Source: Methylotenera sp.
GTDB lineage: Bacteria > Pseudomonadota > Gammaproteobacteria > Burkholderiales > Methylophilaceae
NCBI GenBank assembly: GCA_027310735.1
Contig: DAIDAH010000018.1
Coordinates: forward strand, 1-19,986
Length of the DNA stretch: 19,986 bases
Direction of reading: 5' to 3'
The notes below the pieces were generated by a model. That model saw nothing but the letters and a program-made list of their open reading frames with translations, was not told the origin of the DNA and did not search any database. This document shows, piece after piece, positions 1 to 7,828 of this stretch (position 1 is its first letter; every line of letters begins with the position of its first letter). The translations under genes were made by a program, and so were the position numbers.

Positions 1-2243
1 CAGCCTCACGCCCCGATGGTAGCCATAAGGGTGGGGTGGTGTGGCATACGCAAGGTTCCGGCAAGAGCATAACCATGACCTGCTTTGCCGCGCGTGTGAT
101 GACGAACCCTGCGATGGAAAATCCAACCATCGTCGTGATTACCGACCGTAATGATCTGGATGGCCAATTATTTGGTGTGTTCTCGCTATCACAAGATTTA
201 TTGCGCGAGCAGCCAGTACAAGGCGAAACGCGTCAGGATTTGCGTGCAAAGTTAGCCAATCGTCCTTCTGGCGGCATTGTGTTTGCCACCATTCAAAAGT
301 TTATGCCGGGTGAAGATGAAGACAGCTTCCCTGTGTTATCAGATCGCCACAATATTGTTGTGATTGCCGATGAGGCACATCGTACCCAGTATGGCTTTGA
401 AGCTAAGTTCAAAGGTGACGCTAAAGGCTACCAAGTAGGTTATGCGCAGCATTTACGTGATGCACTGCCCAATGCGACCTTTGTTGCCTTCACTGGCACC
501 CCTGTTTCCAGCGAGGATCGTGATACACGCGCTTTTTTTGGTAATTACATTCATATCTACGATATGCAGCAAGCGCGTGATGATGGCGCAACGGTTGCGA
601 TCTACTTTGAATCGCGTCTAGCCAAGCTAGGGCTGAAGCAAGAGGCGTTACCAGACATCGACGCTGAAGTAGATGAACTAGCAGAAGATGAGGAAGATGA
701 TCAACAAGCACGACTGAAAAGTAAATGGGCTGCGCTAGAAAGCATTGTCGGTGCCGCACCACGCATACAGCAAGTAGCCGCAGACCTAGTAGATCACTTT
801 GAGGAACGCAGCAAGGCGCAAACCGGCAAGGCTATGATAGTTGCGATGAGCCGCGACATTTGTGCGCATCTTTACAACGCCATCATCGCACTACGCCCTG
901 AATGGCATGATGAAGACCCTGAAAAAGGCGCGATCAAGATTGTGATGACTGGCTCTGCCAGCGACAAACCGCTGTTACGTCCACATATCTATTCCAAGCA
1001 AGTTAAAAAACGTCTTGAGAAGCGCTTTAAAGACCCTGACGACCCGTTACGGTTGGTGATTGTGCGTGACATGTGGCTGACCGGTTTTGACGCGCCCTGC
1101 GTACATACGCTGTATGTAGACAAACCAATGAAGGGGCATAACCTGATGCAAGCGATTGCTCGCGTGAACCGCGTATTCCGCGATAAGCAAGGTGGCCTAG
1201 TAGTCGATTACATCGGCATTGCCAATGATCTGAAACAAGCCCTAAGAGAATACACCGCCAGCCAAGGGCGAGGCCGTCCAACTGTCGATGTTCATGAAGC
1301 CTACGCGGTGCTGGAAGAAAAACTCGATGTGCTACGTGCTATGTTGCACGGCTTCGATTACAGCAACTTCCTAACCGGAGGCCATAGCATGCTGGCCAAA
1401 ACCGCCAATCATGTTTTGGGTATCAAAGATGGCAAGAAACGCTTTGGTGATACCGCGCTGGCAATGTCTAAAGCCTTTACTTTGTGCTGCACCCTCGAAG
1501 AAGCCAAGGCTGTACGTGAAGAGGTGGCTTTCTTTCAGGCAGTCAAAGTATTGCTGACTAAGAAAGAAATCAGCAGTAAAAAGAAAACCAATGAAGAACG
1601 TGAAATGGCGATACGTCAGATCATAGGCTCAGCAGTAGTCTCTGAAGAAGTCGTGGATATATTTGATGCTGCTGGTTTAGATAAGCCGAATATCGGCATC
1701 CTGGATGATGACTTCTTAAACGAAGTGCGCAATCTACCAGAGCGTAACCTTGCAGTTGAGCTACTTGAGCGCTTGCTGGAAGGCGAAATTAAAACCCGTT
1801 TCGCCAGCAACATTGTGCAGCACAACAAGTTCTCTGAACTGCTTGCCAATGTCATTAAGCGTTACCAGAACCGCTCAATTGAAACTGCTCAAGTAATGGA
1901 AGAGCTCATTGAGATGGCTAAGAAGTTTAAGGAAGCCGCAGACAGAGGCGCTGACCTCGGCCTCAACGCTGACGAACTGGCCTTCTATGATGCATTGGCA
2001 AATAACGAAGATTCTGTGCGCGAACTAGGTGACGAAATTCTTAAGAAAATTGCGCATGAGTTGGTTGAAAGTCTACGTAAAAACATTAGCGTTGATTGGG
2101 CTGTTCGGGAAAGCGTGCGCGCTAGTCTGCGTTTGTTAGTGAAACGTATTTTGCGGAAGTACAAGTATCCACCAGACCAGCAAAATGAGGCTGTGGAACT
2201 GGTGTTACAGCAGGCGCAGGCGTTAGGTGAGGCTTGGATCTGA
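1..2243 (+). CDS. hsdR: Type I restriction endonuclease subunit R (HsdR), 5' end outside window
   Basis: This is the ATP-dependent translocase/nuclease subunit of a type I restriction-modification complex. The reading frame is open from base 3 with no stop, and the residues before the GTG at 36 read as normal HsdR sequence leading into the helicase, so the true start lies upstream. Visible helicase motifs are Walker A GSGKS (bases 54-68), the DEAH box (369-380) followed by RTQYG, motif III FTGTP, DMWLTGFDAP, and a motif VI-like AIARVNRVF. The charged, helical C-terminal third fits the HsdR C-terminal domain (DUF3387 type). About 746 residues are present of a usual ~1000 or more. The N-terminal PD-(D/E)xK nuclease domain is off the window, as hsdM and hsdS would be. 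The gene appears intact where visible. Confidence 0.93.
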   Translation, partial: ASRPDGSHKGGVVWHTQGSGKSITMTCFAARVMTNPAMENPTIVVITDRNDLDGQLFGVFSLSQDLLREQPVQGETRQDLRAKLANRPSGGIVFATIQKFMPGEDEDSFPVLSDRHNIVVIADEAHRTQYGFEAKFKGDAKGYQVGYAQHLRDALPNATFVAFTGTPVSSEDRDTRAFFGNYIHIYDMQQARDDGATVAIYFESRLAKLGLKQEALPDIDAEVDELAEDEEDDQQARLKSKWAALESIVGAAPRIQQVAADLVDHFEERSKAQTGKAMIVAMSRDICAHLYNAIIALRPEWHDEDPEKGAIKIVMTGSASDKPLLRPHIYSKQVKKRLEKRFKDPDDPLRLVIVRDMWLTGFDAPCVHTLYVDKPMKGHNLMQAIARVNRVFRDKQGGLVVDYIGIANDLKQALREYTASQGRGRPTVDVHEAYAVLEEKLDVLRAMLHGFDYSNFLTGGHSMLAKTANHVLGIKDGKKRFGDTALAMSKAFTLCCTLEEAKAVREEVAFFQAVKVLLTKKEISSKKKTNEEREMAIRQIIGSAVVSEEVVDIFDAAGLDKPNIGILDDDFLNEVRNLPERNLAVELLERLLEGEIKTRFASNIVQHNKFSELLANVIKRYQNRSIETAQVMEELIEMAKKFKEAADRGADLGLNADELAFYDALANNEDSVRELGDEILKKIAHELVESLRKNISVDWAVRESVRASLRLLVKRILRKYKYPPDQQNEAVELVLQQAQALGEAWI

Positions 2244-2286
2244 TGCGGCAGTTATGTTGCGTGCTCTTACACAAAGGTATATTTAG

Positions 2287-3096
2287 ATGCGTCGTTTAAT
2301 ACCAGCTTCAGTCTTGTCTGTTTGCGCTGAAATTTCGGCAAGTCGTGAGACCCACGCAACCTTGGATAGCCTCTTTATCTATGCAGGGGCCCCTGGTGAG
2401 CCTCCGCCAGGCAGTAAGCCTGCAAAAGCTTTAGCTTGGTTGCGAAATACTAATAAAGAAGAAAGTATCAATCCTCTCATTGTTCTTGGTAGCCTCATTG
2501 AGAATTACATGGAAGCTCCTCTTGATCCTGAAAATACACTCCACGAGGATAGCATTAAAGATCGCGCAAGAATTGAAGCCGTATTGGCTCAATGTGAGCT
2601 GCAATATGTTAAAGGTGGAAAAATCATTGGGTCACTCGGTACCTCCTCGCGAACGCTTGGGGAGTTTATAAAAGATCGTGATCTTAAGTCTGTAGAAATT
2701 GAATTTAATAGAGCGCTCTCAAGTGTTGAAATAAGTCCACGCGAAGCTGTTTCTGCTGCTAGTAATATTCTTGAGTCCGTTTGCAAGGTTTATATATCTG
2801 AAGAACGACTAGACATGCCAGCCAAGCAAGATCTTAGAGCTGTTTGGACCGTTGTTCGCAAACATCTCGGCTTTGATCCCAGTAAAATAGAAGACGACGA
2901 CCTTCAGAAAATTCTATCAGGACTGATTTCGATAACAGATGGTATTGGATCATTGCGGACTCACGCAAGCTCAGCACACGGCGCTGGTAAAACTAGTTAT
3001 AAAATTGAACCGCGTCATGCAAGATTAGCAATTCACGCTTCACACACTGTCACTTTATTTATTCTAGAATCATGGCAAAAAAAAGAGCGAGATTAG
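2287..3096 (+). CDS. Abortive-infection (Abi_C-like) protein with putative HEPN RNase motif
   Basis: A 269-residue soluble protein starting 43 bases after hsdR on the same strand, with AAAGG about nine bases before the ATG, so it is probably co-transcribed with the restriction genes. Residues ~150-265 resemble the abortive-infection C-terminal domain (Abi_C, PF14355): an all-helical region with an R-x6-H motif at R224-H231 and a following GAG turn. That spacing fits the R-x4-6-H catalytic motif of HEPN RNases. Residues 1-80 form a separate helical module with AGAPG and AWLRNTN segments; I do not recognise it firmly, though it could be a small adaptor or sensor domain. A phage-defence role is inferred from the domain and from the hsdR neighbour. 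The activity is not proven. Confidence 0.75.
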   Translation: MRRLIPASVLSVCAEISASRETHATLDSLFIYAGAPGEPPPGSKPAKALAWLRNTNKEESINPLIVLGSLIENYMEAPLDPENTLHEDSIKDRARIEAVLAQCELQYVKGGKIIGSLGTSSRTLGEFIKDRDLKSVEIEFNRALSSVEISPREAVSAASNILESVCKVYISEERLDMPAKQDLRAVWTVVRKHLGFDPSKIEDDDLQKILSGLISITDGIGSLRTHASSAHGAGKTSYKIEPRHARLAIHASHTVTLFILESWQKKERD

Positions 3097-3159
3097 AGTG
3101 AATTCAATTTTGACAGCCACCATTAGAAACAGCCAAGATGACAAAAAGTGTGGTCAGTA

Positions 3160-3193
3160 GAACTGGACTTCCCCCCGATTTAGTAGACAGTTA
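3160..3193. other. Possible solo insertion-sequence end (IS3-like)
   Basis: The stretch from ACTGGACT through a run of Cs to TTTAGTAGACAG resembles, from memory, the outer end of IS3-family elements, which often carry a C-rich run followed by TAGACA. No inverted partner and no transposase were found in the window, so at most this is a remnant. It sits in the 97-base gap between the Abi gene and the minus-strand FemAB-like gene. Tentative. Confidence 0.2.
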
Positions 3194-4321
3194 CTAATTA
3201 TCAATTCTCCTGAACGGGGTGCTAGCTTCAAGTTCTTTAACATACTCTTTCATTGCGTTACTTTCTTCATCTAAAAACCGATCAATAGCATCAGCAAAAC
3301 GCGAATCGGATATCCAATGAGCAGAAAATGTTTTGGTCGGCAAGAGTCCTCTGGCAATCTTATGTTCGCCTTGTGCCCCTCCTTCAAATATTTCGATATT
3401 ATTTTGAATGCAATATTCAATAGCTTGTAGATAGCACGTCTCGAAATGCAGTCCGCTAATAAACTCTGTGCATCCCCAATAGCGACCATACAAACAGCCC
3501 CCTCCTAGAATATTGAGCGCACTGGCTATCGGTTTACCATCTATTAGCGCAATAATCATCAAAATTGACTCTGGAGATGCATTGAGAATCCGTTGAAAGA
3601 ATTCGAGTGAAAGATAAGGTTGCGATCTGTGCTCGGCATATGTTTTAGAGTAGCAATAATAAAAATATTCTAAATATTCATTGGTAATTTCACTCCCTAA
3701 GAGCCACCTAAAGGACACTTCGGATTCGAAAATTTTTTTTCTCGCTTGTCGAATCTTCTTCCTTTTCTCATGATTCATACTAGATATAAATTCATTGAAA
3801 TCTTGATAATTGTGGTTATTCCAATGAAATTGGACCCCCTCCCTGATTGAATATCCTGCTTCCTTTAATGCGGCAAGATCAGATGAGTCAGGGAAAAGAA
3901 CATGAATCGATGAAATACCTAGCTTTTCCGTGTAATGGATGGCTGCTTTTGCAAGGGCTAATTTGTCACTATGTGATTTTGCAAGAAGCCTTGGTCCAGT
4001 AACTGGGGTAAACGGAACAGCGACAACGGCTTTTGGATAGTATGGTAATCCATATCTTTCATAGGCGTCCGCCCATGCATAGTCGAAAACAAACTCACCT
4101 CTCGAATGTGTCTTTAGATAAAGTGGCGCTGCTCCCACTAGTGCCTTATCCCTATGAAGCAGGATAAACTGCTGAGTCCAACCAGTGCTGGTAATTGCAC
4201 ATCCGGTTTCCTCTAGTGCTTTTAAAAAGTAATGCTGAAGAAAAGGATTTGATCCTGCCAAGATATTCCACTCAGCTTCGTCTACATCGTTAAGTGATTC
4301 AATAATGCCTACGCTTTCCAT
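3194..4321 (-). CDS. FemAB/GNAT-like acyltransferase family protein (PF04339 type), full length
   Basis: A 375-residue cytoplasmic protein of the family variously annotated as peptidoglycan biosynthesis/recognition protein or GNAT-family N-acetyltransferase (COG3146 / FemAB_like). Typical family segments are visible: FVFDYAWADAY near residue 78, FTPVTGPRLL, HVLFPD, a strongly basic NHEKRKKIRQARKK stretch around the middle, EHRSQPYL, LYGRYWG, LHFETCY and EGGAQGEHK. The length is normal for the family. The substrate is unknown; the GNAT-like fold suggests acyl or aminoacyl transfer. The ATG start is preceded by a good promoter-like sequence but only a weak Shine-Dalgarno. The gene looks more AT-rich than the truncated paralogue that lies divergently at 4583-5503, which could point to separate acquisition. 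Confidence 0.82.
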   Translation of the reverse strand: MESVGIIESLNDVDEAEWNILAGSNPFLQHYFLKALEETGCAITSTGWTQQFILLHRDKALVGAAPLYLKTHSRGEFVFDYAWADAYERYGLPYYPKAVVAVPFTPVTGPRLLAKSHSDKLALAKAAIHYTEKLGISSIHVLFPDSSDLAALKEAGYSIREGVQFHWNNHNYQDFNEFISSMNHEKRKKIRQARKKIFESEVSFRWLLGSEITNEYLEYFYYCYSKTYAEHRSQPYLSLEFFQRILNASPESILMIIALIDGKPIASALNILGGGCLYGRYWGCTEFISGLHFETCYLQAIEYCIQNNIEIFEGGAQGEHKIARGLLPTKTFSAHWISDSRFADAIDRFLDEESNAMKEYVKELEASTPFRRIDN

Positions 4322-4336
4322 GAGGGTCTTATTTGG

Positions 4337-4365
4337 AATATATATTGGGTTAATTCTTCTATCAA
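4337..4365 (-). promoter_or_regulatory. Predicted sigma-70 promoter of the FemAB-like gene
   Basis: On the minus strand TTGATA (4360-4365) is followed by a 17-base spacer and TATATT (4337-4342), ending 15 bases before the ATG. The match to the consensus is good, but it predicts a very short leader. Not tested. Confidence 0.5.
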
Positions 4366-4582
4366 AGGGATTATTTTCATTAATTGCAGTAAGGGTTTAA
4401 TAAATTGTAAAACGTAGCTTAATAATTTTCCACATGATTCATTTTGCAACAATTAAGAGTCTGTGAATACTTATTTAGTAGGTTAGAGGTTTATTTAATG
4501 CGTCCGAGTTTTTTTATATTTCTCTATACAATTAAAAGAAACAAACCCTGTTACTTGGACATTTTTTATTATTTAATAGGAT
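4366..4582. other. AT-rich spacer between divergent FemAB-like genes
   Basis: This is the remainder of a 261-base intergenic region and is very AT-rich. No frame encodes anything like the missing N-terminus of the downstream paralogue. The only plus-strand ATG frame of note (about 33 codons from 4498) is hydrophobic and low in complexity, and I do not regard it as a gene. The spacer probably holds replaced or decayed sequence. Confidence 0.5.
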
Positions 4583-5503
4583 TTGACATATGTTTTTGAT
4601 TGGGCATGGGCAGATGCGTATGCCCACAACGGATTGAGATACTATCCAAAACTGCTGTCTGCCATTCCATTTACGCCAATTAGCAGCCAAAGATTACTGG
4701 CCAGCAAGCCGGAGATTAAATTCTTAATGGTCGACGCGTTAACGGAAACGATGCGCAAATACCAACTATCGTCAGCCCATGTATTATTCCCAGATGAAGA
4801 TTCAGCCAATGTATTAAAACAAGCTGGCTGGTTGCAACGTCATGGCGTACAGTTCAGATGGCAGAACGAACACTTTACGGATTTCAATCACTTTCTAAGC
4901 ACGTTGAGCCACGAAAAACGTAAGAAAATCCGCCAAGAGCGCAAAAAAGTAGATGCATCAGGCGTTATCTGCAAACGCATCAAAGGCCCAGACATTACAA
5001 CGGAGCAATGGGATTTTTTTAGTCAGTGCTATGAAAACACCTACATTGAGCACCGCTCAACCCCCTATTTAACACCAGCATTCTTTAAGCAAATCGGGCG
5101 CAGTATGTCGCAAAATATTTTGCTCATTATTGCCTATCTTGATAACACGCCAATCGCGAGCGCCCTCAATATTTACCACCAAACGACTTTATACGGACGC
5201 TACTGGGGCGCCTTGCAATATGTGCCAAATCTGCACTTTGAGCTTTGCTATTACCAAGCGCAGGAGTTTTGTATCGCTGAAAATATTCAATTCTTTGAAG
5301 GCGGCGCACAAGGTGAACACAAGCTGGCACGCGGCTTTAAGCCACGGCCAACCTGCTCATTTCATAAAATTGCACATCCGGACTTCGCATATGCGATAGA
5401 AAACTTTGTGGCCAGAGAATCAAGAGACATTGCCGCTTACACAAATGAGCTTGAAGAGCGCGTGCCTTTTAAAGCAGTTGAAATTAAATTACAGCAAGCG
5501 TAA
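4583..5503 (+). pseudogene. FemAB/GNAT-like family paralogue, N-terminally truncated
   Basis: The encoded 306 residues align through their whole length with residues ~78-375 of the neighbouring complete FemAB-like protein. Shared blocks are VFDWAWADAY, FTPISSQRLL, HVLFPDE, SHEKRKKIRQ, EHRSTPYL, LYGRYWGA and GGAQGEHKLARG. The first ~85 residues of the family are absent. An in-frame TAG lies two codons before the TTG at 4583, and homology begins almost exactly there (TYVFDW), so no upstream start can restore it. AGGA lies too close to the TTG for good initiation and is better spaced for an out-of-frame ATG at 4590. The remaining frame is clean, so the loss may be recent, or the shortened protein may still be made from TTG or a later ATG. 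I favour a 5'-truncated pseudogene. Confidence 0.7.
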
Positions 5504-5519
5504 CGTGAGGCTTCAGCTT

Positions 5520-6209
5520 TCACCAATTAACAACTTGGCCATCATAGCCAATAAACTGCCCTGTATTACTTAAACTTAAATTCTGAATCACCTTACGCAG
5601 TCCAGAAACACTGGTTTGCGTATCAATCAAAGCATTAGGGCCGCCCATATCGGTCAACACCCAGCCAGGATGCAAAGTCACGACTGCAATGTCTTGCGGC
5701 TTCAGGTCTATCGAAAGGCTTTTCATCACCATATTAGCGGCTGCTTTACTTGTGCGGTATATATAATTCCCGCCACTAGTATTATCATCCATACTACCCA
5801 TTTTGCTAGAGACGGTTGCCAGCTTTTTAAGCTGACTACTAGCAAGGTGAGGTGTAAAAGCTTTTGCCATTTTAAATGGCGCTATCGTGTTAATTTTAAA
5901 AGCCTCCTGCCATGCGTCTACATCACAAGAGCCTCCATCCGGATAAATACCTGCATTGTTGATTAAAACATCAATTTTTTGATCTTTTAACTGTAGTGCT
6001 AGCGCATCAATTTGCACAAAATCAGCCACATCCAGACTTAATATTTGAATATTTGCATAGGATGTTGCTAGCGCTTGCAAGGCCGTTGCTTTTTGCGGAT
6101 TGCGACAGCAGGCAAATACGCGCCAGCCATCTTGAGCGTACTGTTTAGTAAACTCCAAACCAATGCCTCGATTAGCGCCAGTAATTAACACTTGATAAGT
6201 TGCGGTCAT
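5520..6209 (-). CDS. Short-chain dehydrogenase/reductase (SDR)
   Basis: A 229-residue classical-type SDR: a cytoplasmic NAD(P)-dependent oxidoreductase with a Rossmann fold. Visible motifs are the nucleotide-binding TGANRGIG at residues 10-17, NNAG at 84-87, the catalytic serine region TVSS near 134, Y151-x3-K155, and the HPGWVLTDMGG loop. A basic residue (CCR) after the second strand suggests a preference for NADPH. The overall pattern is like the C-factor/sniffer-type SDR subgroup; the substrate cannot be told from sequence. The ATG is supported by a strong AGGAGG. The gene is convergent with the truncated FemAB copy (about 16 bases apart) and divergent from the c-di-GMP genes. Confidence 0.9.
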   Translation of the reverse strand: MTATYQVLITGANRGIGLEFTKQYAQDGWRVFACCRNPQKATALQALATSYANIQILSLDVADFVQIDALALQLKDQKIDVLINNAGIYPDGGSCDVDAWQEAFKINTIAPFKMAKAFTPHLASSQLKKLATVSSKMGSMDDNTSGGNYIYRTSKAAANMVMKSLSIDLKPQDIAVVTLHPGWVLTDMGGPNALIDTQTSVSGLRKVIQNLSLSNTGQFIGYDGQVVNW

Positions 6210-6212
6210 ACA

Positions 6213-6220
6213 CTCCTCCT
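6213..6220 (-). promoter_or_regulatory. Strong Shine-Dalgarno of the SDR gene
   Basis: The minus strand reads AGGAGGAG here, with AGGAGG five bases from the ATG at 6209. It is the best ribosome-binding site in the left half of the window and fixes the SDR start. Confidence 0.7.
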
Positions 6221-6416
6221 AAATTTCCAACATTGCCAAAGATCAATCTCTCATGTTAAAAATGGGTGATCTTAAATTTCAATTTGCGCTACCATCTCTA
6301 GTAGTCTACACATAATATCCTAGTGAAACATTAGCGAATTACCCCTCTATTTAAAAAAATAGAGAAACTCTCATACAAACAAATCTCCAATATTTTTCCA
6401 AATTCTTTCTACATAA

Positions 6417-6462
6417 ATTATGAACGCCACCGATGTAAAAGTCCTCGCAGACCGTTCATAAT
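6417..6462. repeat. Perfect 10-bp inverted repeat, ATTATGAACG/CGTTCATAAT
   Basis: The arms lie at 6417-6426 and 6453-6462 with a 26-base spacer, ending 77 bases before the REC-HD-GYP start. The symmetry is exact. It could be a two-half-site operator or the base of an RNA hairpin. No T tract follows, so it is not an intrinsic terminator. Confidence 0.5.
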
Positions 6463-6539
6463 CAATGCCCCTGCAGCTAAAAACTGATAGAATGAAATCA
6501 CTATGCTACTGAATTACTCTACTGTGCCGGCGAGGTGTT

Positions 6540-7601
6540 ATGCGCATTCTAATAGTTGACGACACTCAGCTTAATATTACACTGCTGCAATATCTCATCA
6601 AAAAAATCCCAGAGTATGAGTCTGTTTCATTCACCGATCCACATGAAGCGCTTGAATGGTGCAGAGATAACGAACCTGACCTAGTCGTTGTTGATTACAT
6701 GATGCCTGAGATGGACGGCATCATGTTTACTCAACAATTTCGAGGATTCGAGAACTACAAAGATATCCCTGTGCTCTTGGTCACCGCAAATAACGAAACT
6801 ACAGTGCGACATAAAGCACTTATAAGCGGAGTCACAGACTTTCTCAACAAACCTTTAGATAACAGTGAGTTTGTAGCACGTGCTAGAAACATGCTGGCAT
6901 TACGCCAGTGTCATAAAACAATGATGGATCAATCTGCATGGCTGGCAGATGAAGTCTACAAAGCTACGACTCAGGTTGTAGAACAAGAACATGAAACCAT
7001 TTTTTGCCTTGCTAAGGCGGCAGAATTTAGTGACCCAGAAACTGGCGCACACATTCTACGTATGGCACACTATTCTCAGATCATTGCTCGTGCACTTAAT
7101 TTACCAATTGATCAGCAAGACTTACTGTTTAAAGCTGCGCCTATGCACGACATTGGGAAAGTTGGCATTGCTAAGAACATTCTGCTTAAACCTGGGAAGT
7201 TAACGCATGATGAATTTACCATCATGAAACAGCATGCGACCATTGGTTATGAATTACTCAGCTCAAACAATTCACCATTACTGAACGTAGCAGCAGAAAT
7301 TGCTTATACTCATCATGAGAAATTTGATGGTAGCGGCTATCCACGAGGCTTAGCTGGCAATCACATCCCATTATTTGGTCGCATTGTTGCAGTTGCAGAC
7401 GTATTTGATGCACTCACCTCCGAGCGCCCACACAAAAGAGCCTGGGGTATAAAAAAAGCTTCAGATTTTTTACGTCAAGGTGCAGGAAAGCATTTCGACC
7501 CAACCTGCATAGAAGCTTTTTTTAGTGATTTTGACGAAGTAATAAGAATCAAATTGACATTTTCTGACGAAACCGTTGAAGAAGAAAATCTTGCATGGTA
7601 G
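6540..7601 (+). CDS. Response regulator with HD-GYP c-di-GMP phosphodiesterase domain
   Basis: A 353-residue cytoplasmic two-component regulator. REC domain (residues ~1-120): acidic pocket D7/D8, phospho-acceptor D52 in VVDYMMPEMDG, T82 and K104. HD-GYP domain (~145-340): the full ligand set of the trinuclear class is visible (E167, H171, H203-D204, H232, H258-H259, D287) along with the HHEKFDGSGYP signature at 258-268. By family knowledge it should hydrolyse cyclic di-GMP to pGpG/GMP when its REC domain is phosphorylated. No cognate histidine kinase is in the window, since the next gene has no kinase domain. GCGAGG precedes the ATG at usable spacing. It is followed by two further c-di-GMP genes on the same strand. 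Confidence 0.93.
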   Translation: MRILIVDDTQLNITLLQYLIKKIPEYESVSFTDPHEALEWCRDNEPDLVVVDYMMPEMDGIMFTQQFRGFENYKDIPVLLVTANNETTVRHKALISGVTDFLNKPLDNSEFVARARNMLALRQCHKTMMDQSAWLADEVYKATTQVVEQEHETIFCLAKAAEFSDPETGAHILRMAHYSQIIARALNLPIDQQDLLFKAAPMHDIGKVGIAKNILLKPGKLTHDEFTIMKQHATIGYELLSSNNSPLLNVAAEIAYTHHEKFDGSGYPRGLAGNHIPLFGRIVAVADVFDALTSERPHKRAWGIKKASDFLRQGAGKHFDPTCIEAFFSDFDEVIRIKLTFSDETVEEENLAW

Positions 7602-7675
7602 TAAAACCAATCATGAATTTCGCACTTAACAGCCTTTAAATAACGACAGATATATGCATTCAATTTGGACTAAGC

Positions 7676-7713
7676 CGTGCTGCCGTTTGACATCTGGAGC
7701 ATACGGTAGCATG
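7676..7713. repeat. Imperfect 11-bp dyad overlapping a predicted promoter
   Basis: Arms 7676-7686 and 7703-7713 match at 9 of 11 positions, and both mismatches would be G-U pairs in RNA. The 16-base loop begins with TTGACA. It lies in the 227-base gap between the REC-HD-GYP and GGDEF-EAL genes. It may be an operator on the promoter described at 7687-7715, or an RNA hairpin. Confidence 0.4.
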
Positions 7714-7715
7714 AT
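7687..7715 (+). promoter_or_regulatory. Predicted sigma-70 promoter upstream of the GGDEF-EAL gene
   Basis: A perfect TTGACA (7687-7692), a 17-base spacer and CATGAT (7710-7715). It lies 113 bases before the start of the GGDEF-EAL gene and could drive that gene and the following DUF3391 gene separately from the REC-HD-GYP gene. Confidence 0.4.
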
Positions 7716-7828
7716 TACAAGCAAGTATCATTGCCGATTAAAGCCTATTCATTCAAAGTTATTAATACTCAATACAAACATGTTAAATAGCACAGTAAAA
7801 TATCCTCGTCATTACGAGAAAGTGATGC

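Larger units (their letters stand above)
6210..6539. other. 330-base divergent intergenic region with two dyads
   Basis: This region separates the SDR gene (minus) from the REC-HD-GYP gene (plus). It holds an 8-bp palindromic stem CTCTATTT/AAATAGAG with a 4-base A loop at 6345-6364, and a 10-bp perfect dyad at 6417-6462. A TAGAAT near 6488 could be a -10 element for the plus-strand gene, but no convincing -35 accompanies it. No tRNA, and no riboswitch core that I recognise, was found. Confidence 0.5.

Noticed and set aside
36..38. GTG as the true hsdR start
   Set aside because: The frame is open to the window edge and the upstream residues read as normal HsdR sequence leading into Walker A.
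4498..4599. Short hydrophobic plus-strand frame before the truncated FemAB copy
   Set aside because: It is low-complexity and AT-rich, has no homology to the missing N-terminus, and runs out of frame into the FemAB copy.
6210..6539. Possible c-di-GMP riboswitch before the c-di-GMP genes
   Set aside because: I could not find the conserved GEMM core or tetraloop-receptor elements; only simple dyads are visible.
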